DNA of 64,000 nt from positions 1,426,001-1,490,000 of the forward strand of contig NZ_JAPJZK010000001.1 of the NCBI RefSeq assembly GCF_026309355.1, written 5' to 3'. This DNA is from Spartinivicinus marinus (GTDB lineage: Bacteria; Pseudomonadota; Gammaproteobacteria; Pseudomonadales; Zooshikellaceae). Both the position numbers and the translations under genes were made by a program. Positions 54,268 through 63,060 of this stretch are shown piece after piece; positions within the stretch are counted from its first letter, which is position 1, and each line of letters starts with the position of its first letter. The notes under the pieces are model-generated. The model did not search any database, was not told where the DNA came from, and saw only the letters and a program-made list of their open reading frames with translations.

Positions 54268-55500
54268 CTATAAATACTTATTGCTGATTGTAGCCCAGTG
54301 ACTAGAGCCAATAATTTTTATCATAGCATCAATAAATGCCTGATTTAAATCAGTCGACTGAATATTGGGGGAAGATAGCAACGAGATATAGTCGTCTAGT
54401 TTTTTTTCTGACGCCTGCAGCGCCAAGTCCAATTCTTGCCAAAATGCTGACCCTTTAAGATAAAATAATGGGTAATAGCTCATATCCTTATCTTCTGTTA
54501 CTTTTTTATGCGCTATATACAACCCTACATCAGCGTGTGGGAAGGTATTTCGTCTCTTTGCCCATTCATCTACTGGAGCGCTGGTTTTCACCATAGAAAG
54601 TTGGACTGCTTTAAATGCATAGTATTCTGCCAAACTTTCGTTTATCCAACTTGGCAGTGTGTAGTTTGATAGACCATGTACTGTTTCGTGAGCAGACACT
54701 CTTAATAACATAGGCAGGGTTTTATCCGTTAACTCATCATCAGCAACTAAATAATTTGCAATATAGGCATTAGTGCCTGCTGCCCCGCCAACTTTTTTAT
54801 ATTTTTGATCAATTGCAACCCAAATTAAAGACCAATCAAATAGTCTGTTTTGAGAAAAAACCTGGCTCAAATAGGTATATTGCCGTTCCAACTGACGGCT
54901 GATATTAGGTAATTCAGGTGTTAGTATAGTTGAGTCTGCAAACAGGGTTAGCTTCAGCTTATCAGTAGTAATGGTAGCTGTTTGCTTGCCCCATGCAAAT
55001 AACAAGGGAGCTGAATGAATATCGGGTAATTTTTTACAGACATCATCACGACCAACTACACAAATAGCAGCCGCTTCATTTCCAATAATTCTTGGTAAAT
55101 TTCCCCACTCGAAAAGCAGCCACCAACCTGTTGGCGAATAAATACTTTGCTGGCTCGAAGCATCATACTCATTAGCTTTTAAAGGTTTAAATCGTACACT
55201 CCATTGAATAGACTCACAACGAATTGGCTTATCATATTTAACGGTTAGCCTCGACTTTTGACTGGTTATACAGCTTATGTCCAACGCAGTTTGATTAGAA
55301 GCCGGGATATCTCTAGAAGGGGATAAAATAAAATCGCCTAATTGGGAAGTATCCACTGAAATAGTAGCAACAGTTGGTTTTGATTTGGGAACATCAATCC
55401 AATATATCAGTTCATTTGCATTCACTGCAAAAGGAATTATGGCTACACAACAGGATAAAACTAGCCTTATAATAGAAACTATCAAAGTGCCTAACCTCAT
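54268..55500 (-). CDS. secreted peptidase-MA-like metallopeptidase
   Basis: 410 residues with a signal peptide (probable cleavage after AVNA). A beta-rich N-terminal half with several Cys precedes a gluzincin-type site: SAHETVHGLS (His271, Glu272, His275), then LPSWINESLAEYYA with the downstream Glu ligand, the pattern of the peptidase-MA superfamily. Probably a zinc peptidase in the periplasm; substrate unknown. It lies 16 bases before the MOSC gene and may be co-transcribed with it. Confidence 0.75.
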   Translation of the reverse strand: MRLGTLIVSIIRLVLSCCVAIIPFAVNANELIYWIDVPKSKPTVATISVDTSQLGDFILSPSRDIPASNQTALDISCITSQKSRLTVKYDKPIRCESIQWSVRFKPLKANEYDASSQQSIYSPTGWWLLFEWGNLPRIIGNEAAAICVVGRDDVCKKLPDIHSAPLLFAWGKQTATITTDKLKLTLFADSTILTPELPNISRQLERQYTYLSQVFSQNRLFDWSLIWVAIDQKYKKVGGAAGTNAYIANYLVADDELTDKTLPMLLRVSAHETVHGLSNYTLPSWINESLAEYYAFKAVQLSMVKTSAPVDEWAKRRNTFPHADVGLYIAHKKVTEDKDMSYYPLFYLKGSAFWQELDLALQASEKKLDDYISLLSSPNIQSTDLNQAFIDAMIKIIGSSHWATISNKYL

Positions 55501-55572
55501 ATCATCTACTCTTTATAACCACTAGGCAAGAAATAAGAGTATTAGGCCAACTCTTCAGGCATTAGTTCAATT

Positions 55573-56094
55573 TTATGTTAACCATTTATACATAATATAG
55601 GTGTCTACAAACCCCTGCTTTTTATGTAGGTAACCTTTAGGTACTGTTCCTATTATAGAAAACCCTAGCATTTGCCATAATTTCACTGCCACTTCATTGG
55701 TCGAAACTACCGAATTAAACTGCATTGCTTTAAAACCTAGCGCTAGTGCTCGCTCCTGGGAGTGAATACACAACAGTTTAGCTATGCCCTGTCCTCTTGC
55801 TTGAAGTGTCACCATGTAACCACAATTGCAGATATGACTACTTGGGCCAGCAGCATTGGGTTTTAAATAGTAGGAGCCAAGGACTGTTTCTGCTTTTTCT
55901 GAATCATTAAGTGCTACCATCGCCTTAGCTTCTATTGCTACATGGGTTTCTAAAGGCTGTAAACACCACAACTCATAAGCTTGCTGCTTTGATATTGCTG
56001 GCTCAAACGCATAGGTTTCTTGCTCAGTTACAATGTGCTTAAAAGTCGGCCAAAATCCATCAAAGTCCTGCTGACTCATTGTTCTAATATACAC
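55573..56094 (-). CDS. GNAT-family N-acetyltransferase
   Basis: 173 residues with the GNAT acetyl-CoA-binding segment VTLQARGQGIAKLLCIHSQE (R/Q-x-x-G-x-G/A) and the NEVAVKLWQMLGFSIIGTVP tail. Acceptor substrate unknown. It stands between the metallopeptidase and TRAP genes, all on the minus strand. Confidence 0.83.
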   Translation of the reverse strand: MYIRTMSQQDFDGFWPTFKHIVTEQETYAFEPAISKQQAYELWCLQPLETHVAIEAKAMVALNDSEKAETVLGSYYLKPNAAGPSSHICNCGYMVTLQARGQGIAKLLCIHSQERALALGFKAMQFNSVVSTNEVAVKLWQMLGFSIIGTVPKGYLHKKQGFVDTYIMYKWLT

Positions 56095-56119
56095 TTTAGG
56101 GCACCTCTAGCTATCCTCA

Positions 56120-57445
56120 TTAGTAATTATTCATTTGCTCAGGTAACCATAAAGCAATTTGCGGGAAAATACACATAAGTACCACAGCAAATAACATTAA
56201 TAAGAAGAAAGGAAACGCATAGCCCGCGATAGTTAGTATGTTTTTATCAGTCAACGACTGAATGACAAATAAATTAAAACCAACAGGTGGTGTGATTTGC
56301 GACATTTCAACTACCACTACTAAATAGATTCCAAACCAGATAGGATTAATATCAACACTTTCAACAATAGGAAGAATAATAGACGTTGTCAGCACAACAA
56401 CCGATATACCATCTAAAAAGCAACCTAAAATAACAAAAAAGACTGTAAGCACTGCTAACAGCAAAACTGGAGATAATTGTAGTTGACCAATCCAGTTCGC
56501 TAGTTCACGAGGAATGCCAGTAAAGCCCATTGCAGAGGTTAAGAACGCAGCACTTGCTAAAATAAAGATAATCATACATGAGGTACTTGTAGCCGCCATA
56601 ATAGATTCAATAAAGCTTTGCGTTGATAAGGTTCCTTTCATTTTAGTAATAAATAGCGACAATATTACACCCACAGCAGCCGCCTCTGTAGGGGATGCAA
56701 TACCAAAATAAATTGAGCCAATAAGACCACCAATAAGAAAAACAATAGGCAGTAATTTATTTAATGCAGCAACCTTCTCTTTAAAAGTATATTGTTCATC
56801 AGCTGTTATTTTGGTGTTTACTAAACCTCCACTTTTCGTTTTTTTTATTGTAGACTGGACTATTACATAGCTTGTAAACAACAATAATAGTAATAATCCT
56901 GGCACTATGCCCGCTATAAATAATCGAGCAATGGATTGGTCTGTAGCCGCACCGTAAACAATTAAAATAATTGAAGGTGGTATAAGTAGACCCAGAGTTC
57001 CAGAACCTGCTAACGTACCAATTGACAACTTTTCGTCATAGTTTCTTTTTGCCAACTCTGGCAACGTCATTTTACCTATTGTTGCAGTAGTCGCAGACGA
57101 AGAGCCTGAAACCGCAGCGAAAATACCACATCCCCAAATATTAACATGCAACAATCTGCCAGGCAGTCTCCCAAGCCAAGGAGCTAAACCTGCAAACATT
57201 GCTTCTGAGAGTTTATTTCGAAATAAAATTTCTCCCATCCAAATGAACATGGGTAATGATGCCAACTCATAAGAATTACTTGCTCCCCATATAGTTGTAA
57301 CCAGAACATCACCGGGTGAAACAGGAGAGCCCAACACCATTGCAGTTAAAGCAACACAAATCAAAGCAATGGATACCCATACCCCAGCTGCCAGTAAAGC
57401 AAACAAAACTATGGTTAGAATGAGTGCAATTAAACCAATTTCCAT
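56120..57445 (-). CDS. TRAP transporter large permease, DctM type
   Basis: 441-residue inner-membrane protein with about 12 hydrophobic segments. Family segments: SYELASLPMFIWMGEILFRN, ISAVSGSSSATTATIGKMTL near 115 (GSSSATTATIG signature), IPPSIILIVYGAATDQSI, and VVVVEMSQITPPVGFNLFVI near the C-terminus. Together with the small permease and binding protein it imports an organic acid or similar solute by ion gradient. AGGAAG lies seven bases before the ATG. Confidence 0.93.
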   Translation of the reverse strand: MEIGLIALILTIVLFALLAAGVWVSIALICVALTAMVLGSPVSPGDVLVTTIWGASNSYELASLPMFIWMGEILFRNKLSEAMFAGLAPWLGRLPGRLLHVNIWGCGIFAAVSGSSSATTATIGKMTLPELAKRNYDEKLSIGTLAGSGTLGLLIPPSIILIVYGAATDQSIARLFIAGIVPGLLLLLLFTSYVIVQSTIKKTKSGGLVNTKITADEQYTFKEKVAALNKLLPIVFLIGGLIGSIYFGIASPTEAAAVGVILSLFITKMKGTLSTQSFIESIMAATSTSCMIIFILASAAFLTSAMGFTGIPRELANWIGQLQLSPVLLLAVLTVFFVILGCFLDGISVVVLTTSIILPIVESVDINPIWFGIYLVVVVEMSQITPPVGFNLFVIQSLTDKNILTIAGYAFPFFLLMLFAVVLMCIFPQIALWLPEQMNNY

Positions 57446-57479
57446 TAGTTAACTTCCTAGAGATGAGTTTTTAAGCAGG

Positions 57480-58016
57480 TTACTCGGCATTAATTAATAA
57501 TTGGTGTTTTACTGGCTGGCAACAAGCTTTTATTAAACCATCGATAGCCGCTATCATAAAGAATGCCACACCAATCAACATAGCTAATTGTGGAATCCAT
57601 AGTGGGATTGGAATAATACCAGGCGTAACCTCAGAAAACTCTAAACTATCAATCATCAAATAATAGGTATAATAAGTAAAATATCCACTAACTATAACTG
57701 CTGTACTATAGCTAAAACACTCCAGTCGTTTTTGCCAACCTGCTCCCACTTGCTCAATAACGATTTTAACTCGAATATGTTGCCTATTATTCAAAGTAAA
57801 AGCTAAACCAAAAAATGACGCAGAAACAAGTAAGCAGCCGATGAAATCAGCTGCAGAAGGAACCATTAAACCAATAATTTCGCCCGTAAAAAGCTTATAC
57901 AACTTATCAATAATACGTCCCAACACTTGAGCAAAAACAATAAGACAACTAGCAATCAAGCAGAAAGCAGATAAAAAACCACTAATTTTATATATTTTTT
58001 CCAGAAAGTATCTCAT
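57480..58016 (-). CDS. TRAP transporter small permease, DctQ type
   Basis: 178 residues with four hydrophobic segments and the family sequence SFFGLAFTLNNRQHIRVKIV (the RxHIRV motif). It lies between the binding protein and large permease genes. Confidence 0.9.
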   Translation of the reverse strand: MRYFLEKIYKISGFLSAFCLIASCLIVFAQVLGRIIDKLYKLFTGEIIGLMVPSAADFIGCLLVSASFFGLAFTLNNRQHIRVKIVIEQVGAGWQKRLECFSYSTAVIVSGYFTYYTYYLMIDSLEFSEVTPGIIPIPLWIPQLAMLIGVAFFMIAAIDGLIKACCQPVKHQLLINAE

Positions 58017-58073
58017 ATATATTACTACTTAAACTGCGAAAATATAGCTATTAATCAGCGTTACTAATTAACG

Positions 58074-59057
58074 CTATAGCTGTTTAAAAATAGCTAAGGT
58101 ACTTTTACCTTCGTCTCCTACATTATTAAGCCATTCTTTAGTCATAACGTGGCCTATGTAAGATAATTCAGAGTGCAACTTATCACTGGGATACACTACT
58201 TTCAGACCATTGGCTTTCATCACAGCTACTTTTTCGTTGGTTTCTTGTTCACTCATCTGCCAACCTCTCTCTTCAGCTTGCTTGGCTGCGGCTAATACGA
58301 CAGCCTGAGCATCCTTACTTAACTTGGAAAATTGTTTAGCATTTACAATCACCATATTCTTCGGTATCCAGGCCTGAAAATGATGATAATGACTTAAAAA
58401 GTCCCATGCTTTCGTATTTGCGCCAATTGCTGGCGAAGTTATCATAGAATCGACCCTTCCCGTTGAAAACGCAGTAGCTATATCAGCTGCTTCTATTTGT
58501 GTGGGTATTGCTTGAAGTAATTGAGCAAGCCTTTCTGTATACTTGTTGTAAACCCTTAGCTTAAGGCCTTGTAAATCAGTTGCTGCCTTTACCTTCTTCT
58601 TAGCAAATAAACCCTGAGGCTGCCAGGGTACAGAAAACAGCAGTTTTAATCCCTGCTTTGATAGTTTTTCTTCTGTTCTTTTACGACTTGCTTGCCAGAG
58701 TTTTCTGGCCTGCTGATAATTGGTTGCCAAATATGGAATTGAATCGAGAGCAAAAAAACTATCCTCATTTGATAACCGCGACATTAAAACTTCACCAATT
58801 GGGACTATGCCACGCCTAACTGATTTCTTTATTTCTGGATGTTTTATTAACGATCCAGCACTATGAACAGTTATATTTAGTTCATTATTAGTCGCTTTTA
58901 GAACCTCATCAGCAAATAGTCGAATATTCCTGGTATGAAAAGTAGAATCACTATATGGGGTTGGCATATCCCAGCGCATTTCTGCATTGACAATAGCCGT
59001 GTTGAGCAATAATGCTAAGCATGCCGTAATGTAATAGAAGCTTCTACGAATTGTCAT
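58074..59057 (-). CDS. TRAP transporter substrate-binding protein, DctP type
   Basis: 327 residues with a signal peptide ending near AIVNA. DctP features: WDMPTPYSDSTFHTRNIRLF, LNITVHSAGSLIKHPEI, GLKLRVYNKYTERLAQLL with the ligand-carboxylate Arg, and AFSTGRVDSMITSP. The start is ATG 59057 with AAGGTG upstream. The ligand is unknown; the iol genes close by suggest, without proof, a polyol or carboxylate. Confidence 0.9.
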   Translation of the reverse strand: MTIRRSFYYITACLALLLNTAIVNAEMRWDMPTPYSDSTFHTRNIRLFADEVLKATNNELNITVHSAGSLIKHPEIKKSVRRGIVPIGEVLMSRLSNEDSFFALDSIPYLATNYQQARKLWQASRKRTEEKLSKQGLKLLFSVPWQPQGLFAKKKVKAATDLQGLKLRVYNKYTERLAQLLQAIPTQIEAADIATAFSTGRVDSMITSPAIGANTKAWDFLSHYHHFQAWIPKNMVIVNAKQFSKLSKDAQAVVLAAAKQAEERGWQMSEQETNEKVAVMKANGLKVVYPSDKLHSELSYIGHVMTKEWLNNVGDEGKSTLAIFKQL

Positions 59058-59421
59058 AACACACACCTTTTTTTTGATTGTAATTATTTACTTTCAGCAA
59101 ATCCCATCTACATACTGCTGCAAGTATTAAATTCATCCAAAATCAAGGCGACAGTGTAAACCAGTGCCGTATAAATTGTCATCTATTCAACTTAAATGGA
59201 GATAATGGGCCTTAAATCTTAGAACCACCAAGATTTGTCAGAGCCTATCAGAAAATGAAGTACGATATTTAGCCTGAGAGCTCAGAATCGTTGATATCTG
59301 ATGAAGTATTCCTTCTAGGGGGGAGTTCTTATGACAGCATCATAAAGCAATTACTTACAAACCAAATGATTTCACTATAAGATATAGTGTACAACGAATT
59401 CGGCATTCCCTTTCTTAACTT
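59058..59421. other. 364-base intergenic region
   Basis: Promoter region of the TRAP operon on the minus strand. Contains QSLSENEVRYLA-type open codons near 59240 interrupted by stops, possibly remnant sequence. No supported gene. Confidence 0.4.
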
Positions 59422-60180
59422 TTAAAGGTAATTACTCACTATTTCTTCAAGTTGTGACACTCCATACTTGCCTTTGTTTTCTTTTAACATATTTATTCCT
59501 TCTTGAAGTAATTCAACTGCTTTCTTATCAGAGTCTTTATTAAAAGCAAAAAAATTATCATTTTCACTCAAATTGTAAACAATCTCAAACTCATCTGACG
59601 AATATTGCAGCTTCCTAAAAATCCACCTTGCAGTAATATAGTTATATGCCCAAGCATCAATTCGACCTTTATAAAGCATTTTGGCTAAATTTTCTGGTTT
59701 ATTTCCATAACTAAAATTATTGGGCTTTGCTCCAGCCTTAAGTGCTAGTTGATGACTAATATCATTTCGTATTGCACCAATCATAAATCTGGTTAAAGGG
59801 TTTTCGTCATCGACTATAATTCCACTATCCTTTTTTGCTATTAATACATTTTTAGTCTTTGCAAATGGACCTGCCCATAGAAACAGCTTGGATCTTTCTT
59901 TGCTAAAGCTCATGCTAAATAAAGAGGTATTTGCGTTCACTAGTACATTTTTATATCCTCTAGCCCAGGGCAGTATTTCAATACTGTTTCTACCGATAGC
60001 ACAATTAACAAGCCTTGATGCAGCAACAAGAACATCCACTGCAATACCTTTAATTACCCCGTCGCTCGTCATATAGTTATAGGGTGGAAACTCCTCAGAT
60101 ATGAATTTAATTTTTTTCAGAGGACAGCTAACACATATAGCTGAAAGAAATATATAAATTACAAATAATAGTATACGCAT
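59422..60180 (-). CDS. orphan periplasmic SBP_bac_3-type protein
   Basis: 252 residues from ATG 60180 (a TTG at 60192 gives four more). Signal peptide (RILLFVIYIFLSAICVSC), then IKFISEEFPPYNYMTSDGV and GIAVDVLVAASR of family 3 solute-binding proteins, LPWARGYK and PEN..KMLYKGRIDAW. No permease partner. It resembles the protein at 14456 in size and type and may sense a ligand rather than feed a transporter. Confidence 0.8.
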   Translation of the reverse strand: MRILLFVIYIFLSAICVSCPLKKIKFISEEFPPYNYMTSDGVIKGIAVDVLVAASRLVNCAIGRNSIEILPWARGYKNVLVNANTSLFSMSFSKERSKLFLWAGPFAKTKNVLIAKKDSGIIVDDENPLTRFMIGAIRNDISHQLALKAGAKPNNFSYGNKPENLAKMLYKGRIDAWAYNYITARWIFRKLQYSSDEFEIVYNLSENDNFFAFNKDSDKKAVELLQEGINMLKENKGKYGVSQLEEIVSNYL

Positions 60181-60439
60181 TTTCAATAACAACTAATCTT
60201 GATTCTGTTACTAGTAGCATAGACTATCTCCTGCCTGTTAAAACTCCAAGTTGCTTGGATATACTCTTTGATTAACAGCGAAAAATACCACCACTGGTTT
60301 CAGTTAGCAAATAACTACGGTCACTCTCAATTACCAAAAAAGTTGCCCTACAATAATCAGTAGTTTCAATTGACTATAATGCTAATAAGAAAAACCCAGC
60401 AAGTTGCGATTTTTTTATTAGCAGAATTTGTGTATCTGT

Positions 60440-61945
60440 CTATTTCATTGTGGGCATTGAGAATTCTGCTCCTTGCACCGTTGCACTGTCAGGCCAACGA
60501 GAGGTTACCATTTTCATTCGGGTGTAAAAGCGTACTCCATCCGGCCCATGCATATGGAGCGGCCCAAATAGTGAACGCTTCCAACCACCAAAACAATGAA
60601 ATGCCATAGGCACAGGAATAGGTACATTAACCCCCACCATGCCTACTTGAATATGCTGCGAATACTGTCTGGCAGCATTACCATCCCGAGTAAAAATAGC
60701 AGTTCCATTCCCATATTCGTGAGCATTAACTAATTCTACTGCCGTTTTTAAATCAGGTACCCGAACAACACATAAAACTGGGCCAAAAATCTCTTCCTGA
60801 TAAATTTTCATATCAGGTTTTACATGGTCAAATAAAGTACCACCTACATAAAAACCATTTTCATTCCCTTTGCATACAAAGTCGCGGCCATCAACAACCA
60901 GCTTAGCTCCTGCAGCAACACCTGCATCAATATAGCTAACTACTTTATCTCGATGCTCTTTAGTGACTAATGGTCCCATATGATTTTCTGGGGTTTGACC
61001 AAGCCCTGGGCCAACTTTTAATTGCTCAACTTGAGGGATAAGCTTGTCAATCAACTGCTCTGCCACTTGGTCCCCTACAGCTACAGCAACGGAAATTGCC
61101 ATACAACGTTCACCTGCCGAGCCGTAGGCTGCTCCCATTAATGCATTCACTGTCTGGTCTACATCAGCATCAGGCATTATTACCATATGGTTTTTCGCGC
61201 CACCTAGTGCCTGCGCGCGTTTCCCATGAGCACAAGCGGTTTGGTAAATATACTCAGCAATTGGCGTTGAACCAACAAAGCTAACCGCTTCAATACGGCT
61301 ATCAGTTAGTAATACATCAACTGACTCTTTATCGCCATTCACTACATTAAAAACACCATCGGGTAATCCAGCTTCTTTTAATAACTCTGCCAGACGAATA
61401 GGACAAGTTGGGTCTTTTTCAGAAGGCTTTAATACAAAAGTATTCCCACAAGCTAGCGCAATAGGAAACATCCACATTGGTACCATAGCAGGGAAATTAA
61501 ATGGAGTAATCCCAGCAACCACTCCCAAAGGTTGCATCATAGAATGACTATCAACATTAGTACCCACATTAAGTGAATGTTCCCCTTTTAATAAATGAGG
61601 AACCCCGCACGCAAACTCTATTACTTCAAGACCACGGGTCACTTCTCCTTGTGCATCGCTATATACTTTGCCATGCTCGGAGCTGATAATTTCAGCCAGC
61701 TCATTACGGTGTTTTTCTACCAACTCCTTAAATTTAAATAGCACTCTGGCACGGTTAAGTGGGGTAATACTTGCCCACTTTGTAAATGCATCAGCAGCCA
61801 CACTAATTGCCTGTCGTGTTTCCGCTGCAGTTGATAACACCACTTCTGCAGTTTGTTTACCCGTAGCAGGGTTAAACACAGGAGCTACTCGTCCACTTTC
61901 ACTGCTAGCCTGTACACCATTGATAAAATTATTAATTACTTGCAT
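60440..61945 (-). CDS. iolA: methylmalonate-semialdehyde dehydrogenase (acylating)
   Basis: Converts malonate/methylmalonate semialdehyde to acetyl/propionyl-CoA with NAD+ and CoA, the last step of myo-inositol (and valine) breakdown. 501 residues. GITPFNFPAMVPMWMFP and VSFVGSTPIAEYIY (NAD-binding), ALGGAKNHMVIMPDAD and GSAGERCMAISVAV with the catalytic Cys. ATG 61945 follows GGGGAA; a frame 9 codons longer has no such site. Also called mmsA. It follows iolE and iolD, fitting the inositol pathway. Confidence 0.93.
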   Translation of the reverse strand: MQVINNFINGVQASSESGRVAPVFNPATGKQTAEVVLSTAAETRQAISVAADAFTKWASITPLNRARVLFKFKELVEKHRNELAEIISSEHGKVYSDAQGEVTRGLEVIEFACGVPHLLKGEHSLNVGTNVDSHSMMQPLGVVAGITPFNFPAMVPMWMFPIALACGNTFVLKPSEKDPTCPIRLAELLKEAGLPDGVFNVVNGDKESVDVLLTDSRIEAVSFVGSTPIAEYIYQTACAHGKRAQALGGAKNHMVIMPDADVDQTVNALMGAAYGSAGERCMAISVAVAVGDQVAEQLIDKLIPQVEQLKVGPGLGQTPENHMGPLVTKEHRDKVVSYIDAGVAAGAKLVVDGRDFVCKGNENGFYVGGTLFDHVKPDMKIYQEEIFGPVLCVVRVPDLKTAVELVNAHEYGNGTAIFTRDGNAARQYSQHIQVGMVGVNVPIPVPMAFHCFGGWKRSLFGPLHMHGPDGVRFYTRMKMVTSRWPDSATVQGAEFSMPTMK

Positions 61946-62000
61946 GTTTACAATTCCCCTTTCTCTTACCACCCGAATAAAACTGGCTATCGATTAAATG

Positions 62001-62042
62001 GAGTAATAGGGTATTCTGTAGCGTAAGAATATCCTATTACTC
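62001..62042 (-). promoter_or_regulatory. strong intercistronic hairpin between iolE and iolA
   Basis: GAGTAATAGGGTATTCT (62001-62017) pairs with AGAATATCCTATTACTC (62026-62042), 17 bp with a single G-T pair and an 8-base loop. It lies after the iolE stop and before iolA, without a T-run, so it may protect mRNA ends or tune iolA level. Confidence 0.65.
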
Positions 62043-62083
62043 TATATTCAAAAGTTATTTAGAATATAATTATTTAGTACCAG

Positions 62084-62983
62084 TTAGCTAACAAGCTTTA
62101 GGCCAGCCTTTGATACTTGCTCAGCTAAATAGTGATAGCCCATTTTTGCGTAAGTTAATGGATCAGCTATCGCAGGGTCTTGCTCTGCTTCTACTACTAA
62201 CCAGCCGTTATAATCATGCTCTCTTAATAATTGAAAAATACTAGGATAATCAATACAACCATCACCGGGTACAGTAAATACTCCCTGCAAAACAGCATTT
62301 AAAAAACTACTGTCAGTGTTTTTTGCCCACTGTAAAATCACTGGCCGAATATCTTTACAGTGCACATGGCAAATACGCTGAATATGTCGTTTAGCTGTTG
62401 CTAGTGGGTCCCCACCAGCATAAGTCAGGTGTCCGGTATCTAACAGTAAGCCAACAGACTTTCCTGTTAGTACCATCAATTGATCGATTTCAGCCTCGGT
62501 TTCAATCACAGTGCCCATATGATGGTGATAAGCAATTTTAACCCCTTCACTAAGGGTGTAATCTGCTAACTGCGTTAATCGATCTGCATAAGACTGCCAG
62601 TCTGCTTCAGCAAACACCGGTCGGCATGTTAGTGGAGTCTGTCTTTTACCGTGTATACAACCAGTCACTTCTGCAAATACCATTACAGAAGAACCCAGTG
62701 ACCTCAATAATTGCAGGTGGGACTGAATAGCTGCAATTTCTTCATCTACAGTCCTCGTCATTAGCTGACCACTGTACCAGCCTGATACTAACTGCAGACC
62801 GTGCTTATCTAAGATTGGCCCTAATACTTCTGCCTCACGAGGAAATTTATTACCTAATTCAAAACCACTATACCCTGCCTGCTTTCCTTCAGTTAAACAA
62901 ACTTCCAGGGGTGTTTCTGCCCCTAATGCTGGCATGTCATCGTTTGTCCAGGTAAGGGGATTAATTCCAATTTTTACTGCCAT
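62084..62983 (-). CDS. iolE: inosose dehydratase
   Basis: TIM-barrel enzyme that dehydrates scyllo-inosose to the trione intermediate of inositol breakdown. 299 residues from ATG 62983. Begins VKIGINPLTWTNDDMPALG, with SGFELGNKFP, IAYHHHMGTVIE (metal-binding Glu/His), GLLLDTGHLTYAGGDP and HVHCKDIR. A frame starting at 63001 is possible but lacks a ribosome binding site. It lies between iolD and iolA. Confidence 0.92.
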   Translation of the reverse strand: MAVKIGINPLTWTNDDMPALGAETPLEVCLTEGKQAGYSGFELGNKFPREAEVLGPILDKHGLQLVSGWYSGQLMTRTVDEEIAAIQSHLQLLRSLGSSVMVFAEVTGCIHGKRQTPLTCRPVFAEADWQSYADRLTQLADYTLSEGVKIAYHHHMGTVIETEAEIDQLMVLTGKSVGLLLDTGHLTYAGGDPLATAKRHIQRICHVHCKDIRPVILQWAKNTDSSFLNAVLQGVFTVPGDGCIDYPSIFQLLREHDYNGWLVVEAEQDPAIADPLTYAKMGYHYLAEQVSKAGLKLVS

Positions 62984-63060
62984 ATTTTTACTATCATCCA
63001 TAATTCATAATGATTTAATTTAAATAATTAATACTCAAAGAACCATATACGAAGAGTATT

